Positions 10,561 through 23,439 of a DNA stretch of 64,000 nucleotides are shown here, one piece after another. Origin of the DNA: Ailanthus altissimus (Eukaryota; Streptophyta; Magnoliopsida; Sapindales; Simaroubaceae); assembly GCA_946807835.1 (NCBI GenBank), contig OX327684.1, positions 19,926,501-19,990,500 of the forward strand, given 5' to 3'. The translations under genes and the position numbers were made by a program. The stretch's first letter is position 1, and every line of letters begins with the position of its first letter. The notes beneath the pieces were generated by a model. It was not told the origin of the DNA and made no database searches. It saw only the letters and a list, made by a program, of their open reading frames with translations.

Positions 10561-11317
10561 AGATAGGAGAATCTAATTCGTCTCTTATCTATATAAAACT
10601 ATAATTCTTTATGTAAAATTTTAGTATGCACTTATCTTAATAAAATCTCATGTAGTAATATATCTGCGAATAAAATGTCGTGTACATTCAAAAAGTTGGT
10701 CAAAATATATGGTCATAAATAATTTTATCTGCCTTTTCATCAATTTGCTTTTTATTCATTCGATAAAATTTATTTTCTGTAACTATATAATCCTTTGATA
10801 CGTTTTTCTTCTTTAAAAAATATTATTAATGTATAACCAATTACATAAGATTCCAAATATGTAAATTTTAATTAAAATTTTTAATTAATTACAAAATATT
10901 TAATAATTACTAAAATTTACAAATTACAAAATATAAAATAAAACCAAATTTAATACACAAAATCAAAACTAATAAAATATCAAATATTAATGAACAAAAT
11001 TAAAGTATTGACTAAATTAAATAATTTTAATATTTACATTAAATACAATTAAATAAACTAAGTAAAAAAATTTAAAATTTTTTAAAACAAAGTAGCCACG
11101 TGGACTACTAAAATAATTTTAAACTCTCTTTTAGATATTTTTTATAGGTTAAATTTTCATGTTTCTAATTGAAAAATTCTCCTTTTTAATCAACTTCTTG
11201 AAATTAAGATCAAGATCAACCTTGTAAGCTTAATTTTAATATCGCGAGATGCACTCTGATTATATGAATTAATTATTAGCTATGCCTTTGAACAAGAACA
11301 ACTAGGATGATGTAGAC
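10561..11317. other. AT-rich sequence, no gene seen
   Basis: Very AT-rich, with several poly-A/T and TTTAAAAT runs. The right terminal inverted repeat of the MULE could lie here, but I could not recognise it because the left end is also unseen. Confidence 0.4.
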
Positions 11318-12170
11318 TGTTAGAGGAATCACCTTTCTCCCCGTAAGATTAGGTTAAAGTGAAAAACCATAATCAAGTTCAACCTTAAATCTTAACCTCT
11401 TTGTGTAGCAGAATAACCTGTATATCAAGCAAAATAGTAAGAATTCGAAGCATATAATAAAGAGTACAACACAATCACTTACGTAGTTCAGCCAATTGCC
11501 TCCATCCATGGTGAACCAAAGATCCTAGTCTCTCTTATTAACTCCCTAGAGATTTTACAAGAAAAACTCAATGAAGAACCCTTAAAAGGACCTAATGTTT
11601 AGTGTACCCTTACTCTACCACGAGCAATGAATACCCAAACAATAGTTTCACTATAGTGTACACAAACACTTAGTGTCTACCCAGTTCTCCCCCTCTCTTA
11701 GAGTCTCTCTTAATGCTTGATCTCAACTAAAGAGTTTACAAGTGTTTATATATGGATTATTTCGTACCTACTAACCTTAATCCTTATTCGAGTAAGAGTC
11801 CACTTATTTTAAAAATCTAAAACTTTCAAAAACTCAAAAATCGGGAACAAAAACAAACTCAGCCCGCTCTGACGCCGCGACACTGAGGTCTAGGCACCAT
11901 GACGCTGAGTATACCACACCTAGCACTACGGCGTTGGGTTTCTGATTTGAGCACCGTGATGCTCAGCCTTGTTACCTGTTCTACATTTTTTCTTTACTTT
12001 CTTCGCCTCTTCGAGTCTCGTTTCCCTTCTCTTTTTGTGTCTCACATGTTCTAGACTTTTTCATATGTGTCCCACACATTCTAGACTTATTGTGACTCTC
12101 CTCTTTGATATTCATCTCAATTTTTGTTCAAATAAATTTGTTGAATCACTAAATCTCCGATAAAAACTTT
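11318..12170 (-). mobile_element. repeat family D, copy 1 (LTR-like)
   Basis: Read on the - strand, this is homologous over about 800 bp to 23440-24264. Shared blocks include ACGTAGTTCAGCCAATTGCC/its complement (near 11500 and 24080), the CTCCCTAGAGATTTTACAAG block (about 11545), and a GC-rich core of CGCCGCGAC-type words (11865-11960) in otherwise AT-rich sequence. The + strand start TGTTAGAGG and the CTCCAACA end of copy 2 suggest TG...CA LTR termini. No protein domains were found. Confidence 0.65.
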
Positions 12171-12357
12171 TACTCCATTTGAATATGGCAAGTACAAGTG
12201 TCTCATACGTATTAAATTTTTTCATACGTGTCCCATACATTCTAAATTTATTGTCACTCTCCTCTTTGATATTCATATCAATTTTTATCCAAATAAATTT
12301 GTTAAATCATTAAATCTCTTATATAAACTTTTACTCCATTTGAAAATGACAGGTGCA
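12057..12357. repeat. tandem duplication, unit about 166 bp
   Basis: TTTTTCATATGTGTCCCACACATTCTAGACTTATTGTGACTCTC... at about 12057 recurs from about 12223 as TTTTTTCATACGTGTCCCATACATTCTAAATTTATTGTCACTCTC, and both continue through TTTTACTCCATTTGAA. Copies are roughly 85-90% alike, so this is not very recent. Confidence 0.8.
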
Positions 12358-13705
12358 AACCAAATTATACCTACAACTACATGCTAAAGATTTTAAAAGA
12401 GAGCCAAAATCTTTTACTAAAGTTGTCCATTTCTTAAAATGCATGCATTGTGGCCAATTATGAATATGCTTTGCCTAACCAAGATATCATTTGCGTTTAT
12501 AATTTGCGCAATGTCACATCGCAATATGGCTCACCTCACTTATTCATTGAGGTTTTTTTTTTCTCTATATTTTTGTCACTTGTTCTACAAAAAAACCATA
12601 TACGCAAATCATGAAAATGAAGAACAATATGATATGTAGCTGGATTCCCTTTAAAATTTTGAAGCTAAAACATAGCTATATGTAGCTAAAGATTTGCAAA
12701 GATCTTCGACCCACTTACTTTTTTGGTATTTACTCGTCTTCTTTCTTGAAAAATGATGATGATAGAGCCATGACCCATTTGCATTCAAAAGCTCAATCAT
12801 TCGATATTACAGGTGATCTATTTGTGACCGAATTCAGATAACAAATAAAATATAATCTTCCCGAGGATTTTCTGAGTACCTATCACAAGTTCACATAATG
12901 AATACATGGTTGTCAATTGTGATAGCATGCGACTTGCGGATGGCATAGGGCAGGTGATATTTTTAGCTAGGATTCCTAGTTAATGACGACAAACAAATGA
13001 AAATGAAATGACATATCTTTAATATATCTTCTTATTATTAGTACCCTAAATTGCTTAAGTATGTATAGTCGAAAAACTACTTAACATATTAAATTTTTTT
13101 AAAAACAAATTAAAGACTTCTTAAGTTGAAAAGAATATTATATTATAGTCTCTTAACATTATTATTAGAATTTGTTTCCACAAGAGGCACTTGCGATGCT
13201 GTTATACGCTAATTTTGTCCAATAATGTTATGTCATTTAATTGTCTTCAGATGTTAGTTTTTAATTAAACGAAGAACAAATGATATTTTGCTCTCTAATT
13301 TTATAAATATATATTAATTTAATTTTATTATTTTAATATATATCATATTAATCGTTGCCGTTATAATATATTTGTGTAAAAGTTACTTTTTGAGAGAAAA
13401 AATATATTTTTAAATATATATTTAATTTAATTCAAAATTTAAAATAATGATAATATTAAGAAAATAAAATATTAAAAAATTTATATAAATATAAAATATT
13501 AAAACTTTATATAAATATAAAACATTAATGAACAACTCATTACTTTCTTTTTTTTCTTCTTCTTCTCTTTCTCGTATCTTTCTTAATTATAGAATTCCAC
13601 CATCAAATCTTAAAACTGTTGAGAAAATGTTAAATTTTTTTTAGAAAAAAAGTTGAGAAATAAAATAGATAGGAATTGTTGCATTCCAGTGGTTGATTCA
13701 CTAAT
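12358..13705. other. AT-rich sequence, no gene seen
   Basis: No motif, RNA or transposon domain was recognised. Short frames (for example 12439-12639) lack family features. Confidence 0.4.
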
Positions 13706-14751
13706 GGGCAAAGGATATTTTTGTTCTTTGAATTTGACATAATTTTTAATTTTATTCTACAAATTTTAAAAAATTTAATTTTATTTTAATCCATCGTGAG
13801 ATTCTGTTAGTTTTAAAACTAGAGAAGAAAAATAATTACTACATACAAAATTTTAAAATAGGCTAACATAAAATATCCACATTTCAACTACTACTTGGTT
13901 ACTCTAAAATAAATAAGGGGTAGCCGATTAGTGGCCACCGTTGTCGGTGACCGACCGGTTGGCGGTGACCAATTGTGATTTAACTCAAAACTAACATCAT
14001 TAAACTCAAAATTTTGTGATCTACATGATGGTGGAATTTATTTTATCAATAGAGCACTGTAGATTTGCCAAAAAAGAGGAAGAACATAGTGGTTGGTGGT
14101 AGCCATCATTGTTCGTCGTCGAACGGTCGGGCGGTGGCATGCACCGCTCCTCCATTCACCAGCGACCGCCAGCCAGTGCTGGTTGGAGGTGGTCACTGCC
14201 ATTCTCCGTCGAACAGCGGGTGGTGGCATACACCGCCCCACCGTTCGATGGCGGAACGGCAGTGGCCGCCACCAACCACCATGTTCTTCCCCACTTTTGG
14301 CACATCTACAGTGCTTCATTGATAAAATAAATTCTACCATTGCGTAGATACAAAATTTTGAGTCCAATGATATTAATTTTGATTCAAATCACAATTGGTC
14401 ACTGGCGATCGGTCGACCACTGACGATAGCAGATATTGACTGACTACTCCCTTTTTATTTATTATATATAATTATTTTATTGAACCTATTACAGTATGTC
14501 ACGTGTTTTTATTTTTTATTTTTTAAAGACCTATTAATATTTGACACATATACATTGTTTAGTGTACTTGTATCACTGTTTCTAACTAATATATAACGGA
14601 GGGTAAAATTATTAATGTATTATTAAAAGAGATTTTCAGTCAAATCTAACAGAATCTCACTAACAAATTATGACAAAATTAAATTTTTTAAAATTTATAA
14701 TACAAATTTTAAAATTAGATTAAATTCAAAGGATAAAAATATCTTTTGCCC
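13706..14751. mobile_element. foldback (long inverted repeat) element, 1.05 kb
   Basis: The two halves are near reverse complements about a centre near 14182. The outer arms are GGGCAAAGGATATTTTTGTT at 13706 and its complement ending CTTTTGCCC at 14751. Inner paired blocks are GAGATTCTGTTAG (13798) with CTAACAGAATCTCAC (14648), the Y-shaped GGTCACCGC/GACCGAC region, and GAAGAACATAGTGGTTGGTGG (14080) with CCACCAACCACCATGTTCTTC (about 14270). The GC-rich centre creates four overlapping open frames on both strands, which are palindrome artefacts. It shares its terminal sequence with the element at 54023-54855. No transposase is present and no clean target duplication was found. Confidence 0.75.
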
Positions 14752-15090
14752 AGTTATTTTTACCAAATAAGACTGAAAAATTGCGACTGGTCCATCTAAT
14801 TCAGGTATCCTTCTTGATTGTCACTTAAAAAAACAAAGCTTCAAGTGATTAATGGTAGATCAAAAGTAGTAGATGCATTAGATATTTATTTTGTTTAAGA
14901 GGAAAAGAAAATGTCAACGAATTGTTTTTTTTTTTTTTTTTTTTGAGAGAGAGATACATATGTATACATATAAGAATATTCGCACCACTTAAAGAGAGGG
15001 GAAATCGAATCAGGTGGTTGGGAGGGGGTGAGCTTTGGAAGTGCTCAGCCCTCATTCTCAAATATCAACGAATTGTTGCTTTTCAGAATG

Positions 15091-15302
15091 CGTAAAATTT
15101 TATTAGAATGACTAAGTACTGTTGCGATGAATCAAAATTTTATTAGGATAATGCAGTTCCCTTTGTAAGTTCCTCACTGGCGGTTTGAAAAACTGTAAAA
15201 TTTTATTAGAATGACTAAGTACTGTTGTGATGAATCAAAATTTTATTAGGATAATGCAGTTCCCTTTGTAAGTTCCTCACTGGCGGTTTGAAAAACTGTA
15301 GC
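15091..15302. repeat. tandem duplication, unit 106 bp, nearly identical
   Basis: GTAAAATTTTATTAGAATGA at 15091 recurs at 15197. The two 106-bp units differ at about one position (TTGCGATG against TTGTGATG), so the duplication is recent. Confidence 0.95.
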
Positions 15303-16149
15303 CTTAATCAGGTCAACAAATTTCTGAGAGGTCATCCCACGCCATAATGAGAATGAATTTTCTTCTATTTTGCTTTTCATAGTTTACTAATGGTTTTGAT
15401 TTTTCTAAGAGATAATACAGTGGATTTAGAAGTAATTAGGTTCAGAAAATAAATAGAAAATTAAAGAGCTCTTGGAGTAGAATTAATGTGCTTCAATAGC
15501 ATTTAGATTATTAAGAATGTGCTGTGAAGTAAAAGGTTTTCTTTTTCTCTTTATTTCATTTTCTTTGACAAAGATGCGAATCAAGTTATAGGCTCTAGAA
15601 ATTCTTTATGGGTGTGATTTTTGAGATTTTGTATCGTTAGTCAATCTTAGGGATTGGTCTTTATCACCGATATTTTCATGTAATGAAGAGGGAGATAAGA
15701 AAGAGAAGAAGAAGAAGAAGAAGAAAGAGAGATGAGAAAGAGGGTTGGATATTTTTGAGTGGGTGGGGAGAGGAGAGAGGGGGAAATAAAAATTAAAAAT
15801 TGGGGTAGAAAAAATAAAAAATAAAAATAGAGGGAAATGAAAATTATTTTATTTAATTTTTTACTTTAAATTTTTTTTACTACATTAAAAGTATTACAAT
15901 AAAAGTAAATTATTTAACAAAAAATTTCTAACGACATGAATTAAAATGGTATATATTAAAAAAGTGAAAATTAAGTTAGTAGATATTCATAAATTATGAT
16001 TAAAATGGCATTTTTCTTAAACGAATTTCAACATTCTCTTAAACACTTTATTAGCCTAATTCAAACTTAATAAATTAATAGTTATCTAATTGAATGATTA
16101 AAGAACAAAGAATTCATTTTTTCGCTTGTTGCTAGTCAATAAATATTTA
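15303..16149. other. non-coding, with a purine-rich tract
   Basis: No gene. The stretch 15690-15840 is strongly purine-rich on the + strand, with a (GAA)n run at about 15704-15725 followed by GGGTGGGGAGAGGAGAGAGGGGG. Confidence 0.5.
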
Positions 16150-17317
16150 GGGCTCGTTTAGTTAAATTTTCAAATAGAACTTTTTTAACATTGAACATTT
16201 TAAAATAAAATTTTTAAAATAGAGCTTTAAAAATAAAAAAAAAAATTTAAAAAATAATTAATTATTTAATTATTAATAAAAAAAAATTCTTTTAAAGTAT
16301 TAGATTATTTAAAGTACTAGATCCACAGCCTCTTTAAATGATGTGTTATGTGGCTTCCTTCATTCCACGTATTATTGAAGGGGAAAAAGTGGCTTAATGT
16401 GCAGCAAAGTGCTTAGCAAAATGCATTTTTTTTTTCAACTTCTTTAGAGAATCTGAATGACACCCAAGACTTTTGCATATTTGGTTGCACCTCTTCAAAA
16501 TGCATCAATCTTAGCACCAAAGACGACCCTGTTGCGGAGAAAGTAAAGACTTGTGTAGATTCTTGCTCAAAGACGTGCACTAAGATATAATCCACATCTA
16601 TCTAAGTACAAATAATATCCTATTGTGCTATTTTCAATTCAAGGGAATAAATTTTTTTAAATAAAAAAAATTATTTTATGGTGAGGTTGTTGGCTTAGAG
16701 GGGCCGCGGTGATAGCTGAGAATAGTGAGAGGGGGCGGCGTGTGGGGGACTTTTGGGCGAAGGGGGGGTGAGGGGCCGATTTTGGGTAAGGGAGCGAGCT
16801 GATTTTGGGCTGGTGAACATAGTGGTGGTTGGTGGAGATGGTAGGTTGATTTTGGGTGAAGGAGGGCTAGTGATTTTGGGGGGAAGAAAAAAAAATTGAG
16901 GAGAAATAAAAATTAAGGGGAAATAAAAAAGAATTTTTTTTTTAATGCAAATTTTATAATCTAAATTTATAATAGTGTTAAAAAGACATATTTATCCTTA
17001 AAAAATTAATTTTAACTGAGTTTTTTAGACGGTAAGAATTAACAAAGTAATATTAAAAAGTTAAGAATGACATGAATAATTATAAAAAATATAAGGATTA
17101 AATGTCAATTTTTTCACACAAATATTAATAAAATCCAAAAAAGCTCTATTTTTAAAAGTCCAAAATTTGAATTGTTATAAATAGAGACAAAATAATTTTT
17201 TTAACCTCTAAAAATTTTTATTTAATTACAATCAAATCTCATCAAAAAAATTTAAAAAGAATTTTTGGTATTGAAAAAGTTCTTTTAACCTATAAAGAAG
17301 CCCAATCAAACAAGGAC
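16150..17317. mobile_element. Tourist/PIF-Harbinger-like non-autonomous element with G-rich core
   Basis: The left end GGGCTCGTTTAGTTAAATTTTC and the right end (reverse complement GTCCTTGTTTGATTGGGCTTC) are matching terminal inverted repeats. TTA lies directly outside on both sides (16147-16149 and 17318-17320), the target duplication of PIF/Harbinger elements. Inside, TAGAGCTTTAAAAATA (about 16222) pairs with the AGCTCTATTTTTAAAA block at 17139. The core 16690-16890 is GC-rich, with four GATTTTGGG-type words and runs of 5-7 G. At 1.17 kb it is long for a MITE and has no transposase. Confidence 0.65.
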
Positions 17318-18460
17318 TTAAGTTGTATACATGTTATCTTTTCTTTTGATTAGCTAGGTTCATAGGTCTCTTTTGTGGCTGTGCAATTTTTCTTTTTGGT
17401 CTCTTTAGTTTTCATATTGCTGAGTGGTCTCTAGTACTTGAAACTTTCAATTTCTTTCTGTGGTTAGCATTACAATATGTTCAAGGACTTAGCATTCTAA
17501 CACAGAGGTACATGATTCTCTGCTTCAAGACAATTTTAACAGCGATAGATGGCAAAAAACAAAAAAAGGCCAAGTTCATATCATCTTGTTTGTTACAACA
17601 TGTGTAAACTGATTGCGGCCACCGCCATGCCCAGTTGCCGACTTCATTGGAAGCAAACGAAACCCTCCATTTGTTGACAATGAAATTAATATACACAGTA
17701 GCCTTAATAGTTTGCATCTCCTTGCCCAGTTTAATAGGTCACATTACTCTCCATATTTGTATTGTAAAAATAATTAAACTCTGATTGTCTTGGCGTTGGG
17801 GATCTTTTTCATATTAAATATATTTTTAGATAAAACATTTTTCACCTTTTACAAGAATATCTGAAAACACAATTTATTTGAGCTCAACACTCTATTAATA
17901 AAATATACTTCGTATTTCAAAATATATTTTTACTACATCCAACTACATCGCTATAGGTGGTTGGCAACCCATCTCCTTCATATTCGAGTATCTTAAATTT
18001 TCTTAGAACAAAATTTATTTTAAAAAAAAAATTAGACGAAAAGTCTCGAGTTATACTATGACAAAATTTTTGCAAAACAAAATTTAAAAATATTTAAATT
18101 AGGTGTCCGTAGTCAAAAAAGAAGTTTTTTTACTTTACACAAGCACACACTTAAAAATAAGTGTGGAAACATATCAAATTAAGTAAAACTTTTCTAAAGA
18201 AATTTCTTGAAACGTTTTAAGCAATTACGTTCACTTTGTCAAAGAAGTACTTACACGGAATATGATTCAATGAGAGTGAAAATATTAATAGATCAGTCAA
18301 TTTTTCACACTCAATAAATTTATTAACACCCCCTATCCAAGAGTCAAGATATAGCTAGTCACTATGAAAATGAGCAAAAATACATAGAAAGACAAAGAAA
18401 ATAGAAGAAAGTGCTGTTATAAAGATGAGCTTATATTAATGGCATTTATGTTGGTTTCAG
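17318..18460. other. non-coding sequence, no gene seen
   Basis: No motif was recognised. The small frames (for example 17481-17717 on the - strand) have no family features. Confidence 0.4.
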
Positions 18461-18764
18461 GATGAGTTTGGTGACCTGAACCTATCAGCTAGAAGAAGTA
18501 TCAAAGCGTCATTCATACAACAAGCAATAGCCGGCCAAAAATCCCTAATTCAAAGAACGTAAATGAACCCATGCAGAGTTCAAATTCAGGTACATGAATG
18601 CAAACCCTAACCCTAATAATTATTAGAAAGAGAAAATTACTTTATGTTATTATTGTGTCAATGCTTTGACTTGTGCAGTGAGTCCGGAGAGGAGATGGTT
18701 AACGTGGGAAGAATGTGTTATAATAACTAAATTATGTGAGCTATCAACGTCAGACAAGCAGTAG
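18461..18764 (+). other. possible small spliced transcript encoding short peptides
   Basis: A TTTCAG acceptor precedes a coding-like block, 18461-18562, that reads DEFGDLNLSARRSIKASFIQ and on to a stop. An ATG at 18571 in another frame opens MQSSNS and reaches CAG|GTACAT at 18589. A TTGTGCAG acceptor at 18671-18678 then joins in phase to SPERRWLTWEECVIITKLCE, ending at the TAG 18762-18764, for a 34-residue product (exons 18571-18589 and 18679-18764). I do not recognise the peptide. Splice-site quality and composition suggest more than chance, but it could be a decayed gene end. No neighbour explains it. Confidence 0.22.
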
Positions 18765-18995
18765 GTACCGTGAATATGATGAGATAATACAGTGTTAATT
18801 TGCTTTTTTGTCATTTATAAAAAGGTTCATTGCTTTGGTCCATTATGGTTATGTCATCTTATTACGAAGCAAATTAAGCCCTCTTTTTAAAATGCCTGTC
18901 GTTTTCAAATTTGTTTTGGAATTGTCTTTAAAGAGGAAATAAAATGATTGGCAGAATTTGGAATATGGATTTAAACCTTCCACCAAAAGAAATAA

Positions 18996-19051
18996 ACAAA
19001 TATATATATATATATATATATATTTAAGAAAAAGAGAGAGAGAGAGAGAGA
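18996..19051. repeat. compound (AT)n-(GA)n microsatellite
   Basis: An (AT) run at 19000-19022 is followed after a short spacer by (GA)n at 19033-19051. Confidence 0.95.
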
Positions 19052-19450
19052 ATCGTTGGATGGAATTATTTACAAACGGGAAATCATGAAGATAGAAAAT
19101 AACGACATACAAATCAACCATATATTCATTGAATTTTCCTTATTCTAAAAGATGGTTTAGTCTTTAGTATAATTAAATCATTGGACGTAATCCATGCCTT
19201 GACCTCAAAACCCCCAACATAGTTGTTCGTTCCCTTACGAACATGATTAATAAGAATCAAACCACAAATCCTTTGTATTGCTCTAGAGATCTTTTTATAA
19301 GATCAACTAATTAGTATTATTCGACATTCTTACAATTATTATTTTTTATTTTTGATATTTCTATTAGACATCTATCGGATCTCAATTTAGAAGAAGAAAT
19401 TTACCATTTATCATCTTAATAAATTATTACCAAAAACTCCTTTAATATTT

Positions 19451-20160
19451 GATAATATCCACACAAAAAAAAAAAATTCTACGGTTATAACTATAATGAT
19501 ATAAATTAATTTTAAAAGGGTATAACAATTTTTTTATTTAAAAATCTACAATTATGTCTCTACAATATTAAACAATAATAATGCACTGTATAAACAGTAA
19601 ATTAAAACTGTATAACATAATTTTAAATAATTAAATAATACTGCATAAACAATAAATTTATAATACATGTGTAAACCATAAATTTATAATACACTGTATA
19701 AACAGTAATTAGCACTGTATAACATATTTCTAAATAGTTAAATAATATTATGTAAACAATAAATTTATAATACATTGTATACACAATAATTAGTATTGTG
19801 TAACATATTTCTAAATAATTAAATAATATTGGGTAAATAATAAATTTATATTGTGTTGTAATTAATAATTTTCCTCTGTTTCTTAGGTTAATATAACTGC
19901 TAATATTGATATCTATATTTTAACAAAAATGCAAACATCCATATTAAATAATAATTTATAATATAATTAAGTCTCGTATTATTCTTATTAATTATTTTAT
20001 TGTATAATTCTACTAATTTTATTATTTACACAATATAATTTTTTACTGTTTGAAATTGTACAAACACAATTATTGATTTTTTAAAATAAAAAGACTGTTA
20101 TACTAATATTAAGTTAATTTATACTATTACAATTATAACAATAGAAAGATTTTTAGATAT
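19451..20160. mobile_element. foldback element with internal tandem repeats
   Basis: The left arm (about 19479-19545, GGTTATAACTATAATGATAT...GGGTATAACAATTTTTTTATTT) is the reverse complement, with few differences, of the right arm (about 20065-20140). The loop holds three degenerate direct repeats built on CACTGTATAAACAGTAATTA and ATAAATTTATAATAC, starting near 19584, 19692 and 19773. No coding capacity. Confidence 0.55.
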
Positions 20161-23100
20161 CAAAAAAAAAATTAGTAGTTAACGAAACTAATAAAAAAGT
20201 AAATGACAGTTATCTTTAAAATACGATTATTGTAATTTAGTTCTAAAGTTTTGTCAGTATAAATCCCATCTATCGAGAAAAAAATTGAAGAAAAATAAAA
20301 GAAAGAAAGACGATTCCATCACCTAACTACTAAGGATGATTTATTTGATGATCTTATTTATTTCACTATGACTCGATTGTGAGCAAGATTTGAATATCAA
20401 ATTTATTGTATCGCTCTCAAATATTTTATTGGATCTCCCCATTGTATTGATATATTATTTTGATTCGACAACCTTATTTAGATCAAGCTTTTAATTTATT
20501 TTTTTTGGTTGCATGTTAATGATTTGGATAATCAAAACCCACTTCAATCTAGATTCTAAAACATAAATTATTGTTAGTAGAGAAGATGAACGATTAATTA
20601 TGTCCAATTTAACTCATCAAATGGAAAACCCTAATGAATCTGCATGGCTGGTCTTGAACTGTCAATTGTTTTGCAGATGCCAAGGTTCACTGCAACATAC
20701 ACACACTCTCACTCCTAAAGAGTCCTTCCAAGTACTTGGACACCGTGGAATCAATGAATTTCCCGTAAAAGGAGAGCATTGGCATGTTTTAAGCTCTAAG
20801 GAAACAATAAATAAATAAATATAGATTAAACTAATTAATTTTGAACTGTCATACAAGTGGCAGATGTCAAAATACTCTGCAACTTCGATTCAAATATTTT
20901 TATTAATCAAACAATTTATTAAACCCCCCTCCAAGTACATATAATTTAAACCAAAATGTGACTATATAATAAGCTAATACATTTCTCCTCATAAAATAAT
21001 CCCACCACAAACCGACAAATCAGAAATGGCGGTTTTAGGAGGTTCTTTTTATCACATTAATTAACCGACCTTTGTTGCATGTAATCTCAGACATATGGTT
21101 TCCTAAATATAAATGAATTAAGGCTTTAAAAAAATATCCCAAGTAGCCTGTAAGTACAGGATTGTTAACTAAGCAGTTAAGATTCTAGCCGACCTTTCTC
21201 GGGATTGAGAGAATGACAGCCAACATCCAGGTACGTAAATAGTCGGCGCAGTTCATAATCCTATAATCATATGGATGTATAATTTTTGGATTTTTAGTTC
21301 TCTCTTAATTTGTTGCATGAGAATTGTAATAGATTTGGTCATCGAATCTTAACTGTGATAAGCCAAAATCGTAATATCTTATAGATCTTATAGCCTATAG
21401 CCCTAGCTTCAACTAGCTATTTTGTTGATAAAAAAAATATTTATTTATGCCATTGTGATACAGCTTCGGAACTTATTAACGAACTTGTTCCATATCATTT
21501 TTAGAATCTCATTATTATTTGATCGTATAATTCAAACATGGGTTTCTTTCCTTTTGTTAATTTCTTTTTCTTTTTCAAGTCAACCTTTCAATTATTTAAC
21601 TTAGATGTTTGTTTTCAAAATTATGTAATGTGATTTTGGAATCAAAAGCATAATTCCGATGTACCCTTTTAATTCTTTACTTTTGTTATCTCAAAAATCA
21701 ATATACAAGTGAGAAAAGTAATCGAGAGACTGTTTACTGAGAGAAGTCTTAGACGCAACTCTCATGGTCAATTCTCGTCACCATTCACAGAACCTTACCT
21801 TGCTAGGCGCTAGCTCTTTCATCCAATGAATAGCTTGCATGTATGCCACGTAGAACCGAAACTCTCGCATGCAGATTGCCACGTAGTGCGCTCTCTTAAA
21901 GAGGGAAATAAAATCTGCCATTAATGAATTCTGATACAAATTGGGATGGCTGTGTAGCAAACATATCTCGTACATGTGGGCGTTTGTGTAATTCAAGATA
22001 GACCTTCAGTTGATATGGCTGAGATTTTAAGACAAATCAAGGATTTTCTCATCTTGATTTTGCCAAGAAAATCCCAGATTCAGTGTCGTGCTTCCATAAT
22101 TGGCCCTAAGCAATCCAACCCATATCACCCCTTACGAATTTCCAATTAAATTCTCTTTTATAATATGATTTAGCATTTGAATATAAATGGACACTTGTCA
22201 ACAGCCCATTAATGGGTTTCATTATCTTCCACTTGCAATAATCATACGATTTTAGCTTTAGAAATGCCGCCCCTAAGGACATGCCCGGATTGGCAAATCA
22301 TCAAAAAGTCAAACAAAACAAAATTAACAATTCAATTAGGATTTGTATAATAAAAAAAAACAATTCAATTAAGAATTATATATTACTGTGCAGTTTAAAT
22401 GTACATATTATAAAATTGAAAATAATTCATGATATTCCTAATCATATTTTTAGTTTTGTTTTGAATGATTTTCATCCTTTTGTTTAATGCCGTGATGTTT
22501 CTTTCAAAAGGAAAAAAAATGGAAAAAAGATAAAATTTTATCATTTTATAAAAAATTTATGTTCAAAATGCGTCTTGATATTTTTTAAAATACACATTAA
22601 ATTTTTATTAATGTAATTGTGGAACTTCTTTTACAATGAAATAAAAGATAATTAAGGTCACATTTTGAATGATTTCAAAATTTATCTAAAATTATATTAA
22701 AAAATTAATATTTATTAATTTTTTTAAAGGCAGTGTTGTAATTATAAATTTAAGATACAAACTTTGTATTTCAATTTATATGTCACAAATTTATGACTCC
22801 TATTTATTAGATAACTATTAAAAAAATTAAATTATTATTTATATAGTAATTAGCAAATTATGCAATATCAATTCGGTGGATGAATACGTTAACTACCGCA
22901 TCAGTTTGTATACAAATTTTGTATGCTAATTATATAAAAATTAAAATAACATTATTATTTTCTCAAGTGGTGTTAGAGCCTTAATTAATATGATGGACCA
23001 ATTCAAAGAGCATTATCATGATTTTTGAGCAAAATTAGTTATATTCCCTATGAGAGCCAAATTACTCAAGGGGCTAACTATAAAAAAAATTACGGAAAAA

Positions 23101-23439
23101 TTATCTTTTAAAACCCTCTCAAAAAGTTTCCATCAACCGGAGTTGTTCAGTTTTTTTATAGCTTTATTTCGGTTTTTAGCTTTAGATTAGATTCTTCTCT
23201 CCTCTCTCTTTCCCTCCCCTTTTTTTTAAGTTAAAATGTAATATTATAAATAATTTATAATATTACATTAGTATTGATAAAACTGTTAATATACATTAGA
23301 CAAAATATTTTATATAGATAATATAAATTTTTTATAATCTGTTTGAACCTACTTCTTCAACAGTGGAGATATAACGAGATTTTAAAACGAAACTAATCTT
23401 ATACAGGATATCTATCCCGATTATGATTAGGAAGAAATC
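20161..23439. other. long AT-rich stretch, no gene seen
   Basis: I found no protein family, tRNA or clear transposon end. Two degenerate related segments (TTGAACTGTC...GCAGATGYCAA) lie at about 20654 and 20842. Confidence 0.4.

Noticed and set aside
14038..14367. Four overlapping open frames on both strands, with His/Pro/Arg-rich products
   Set aside because: They come from the GC-rich palindromic centre of the foldback element. Mirror-image products on the two strands are expected from an inverted repeat.
18603..18616. Telomere-like AACCCTAACCCTAA
   Set aside because: Fewer than three repeat units inside ordinary sequence; no interstitial telomere array.
20653..20885. Pair of related segments with GCAGATGYCAA as a mobile element
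   Set aside because: Similarity covers only about 45 bases with many differences; no termini or target duplication.
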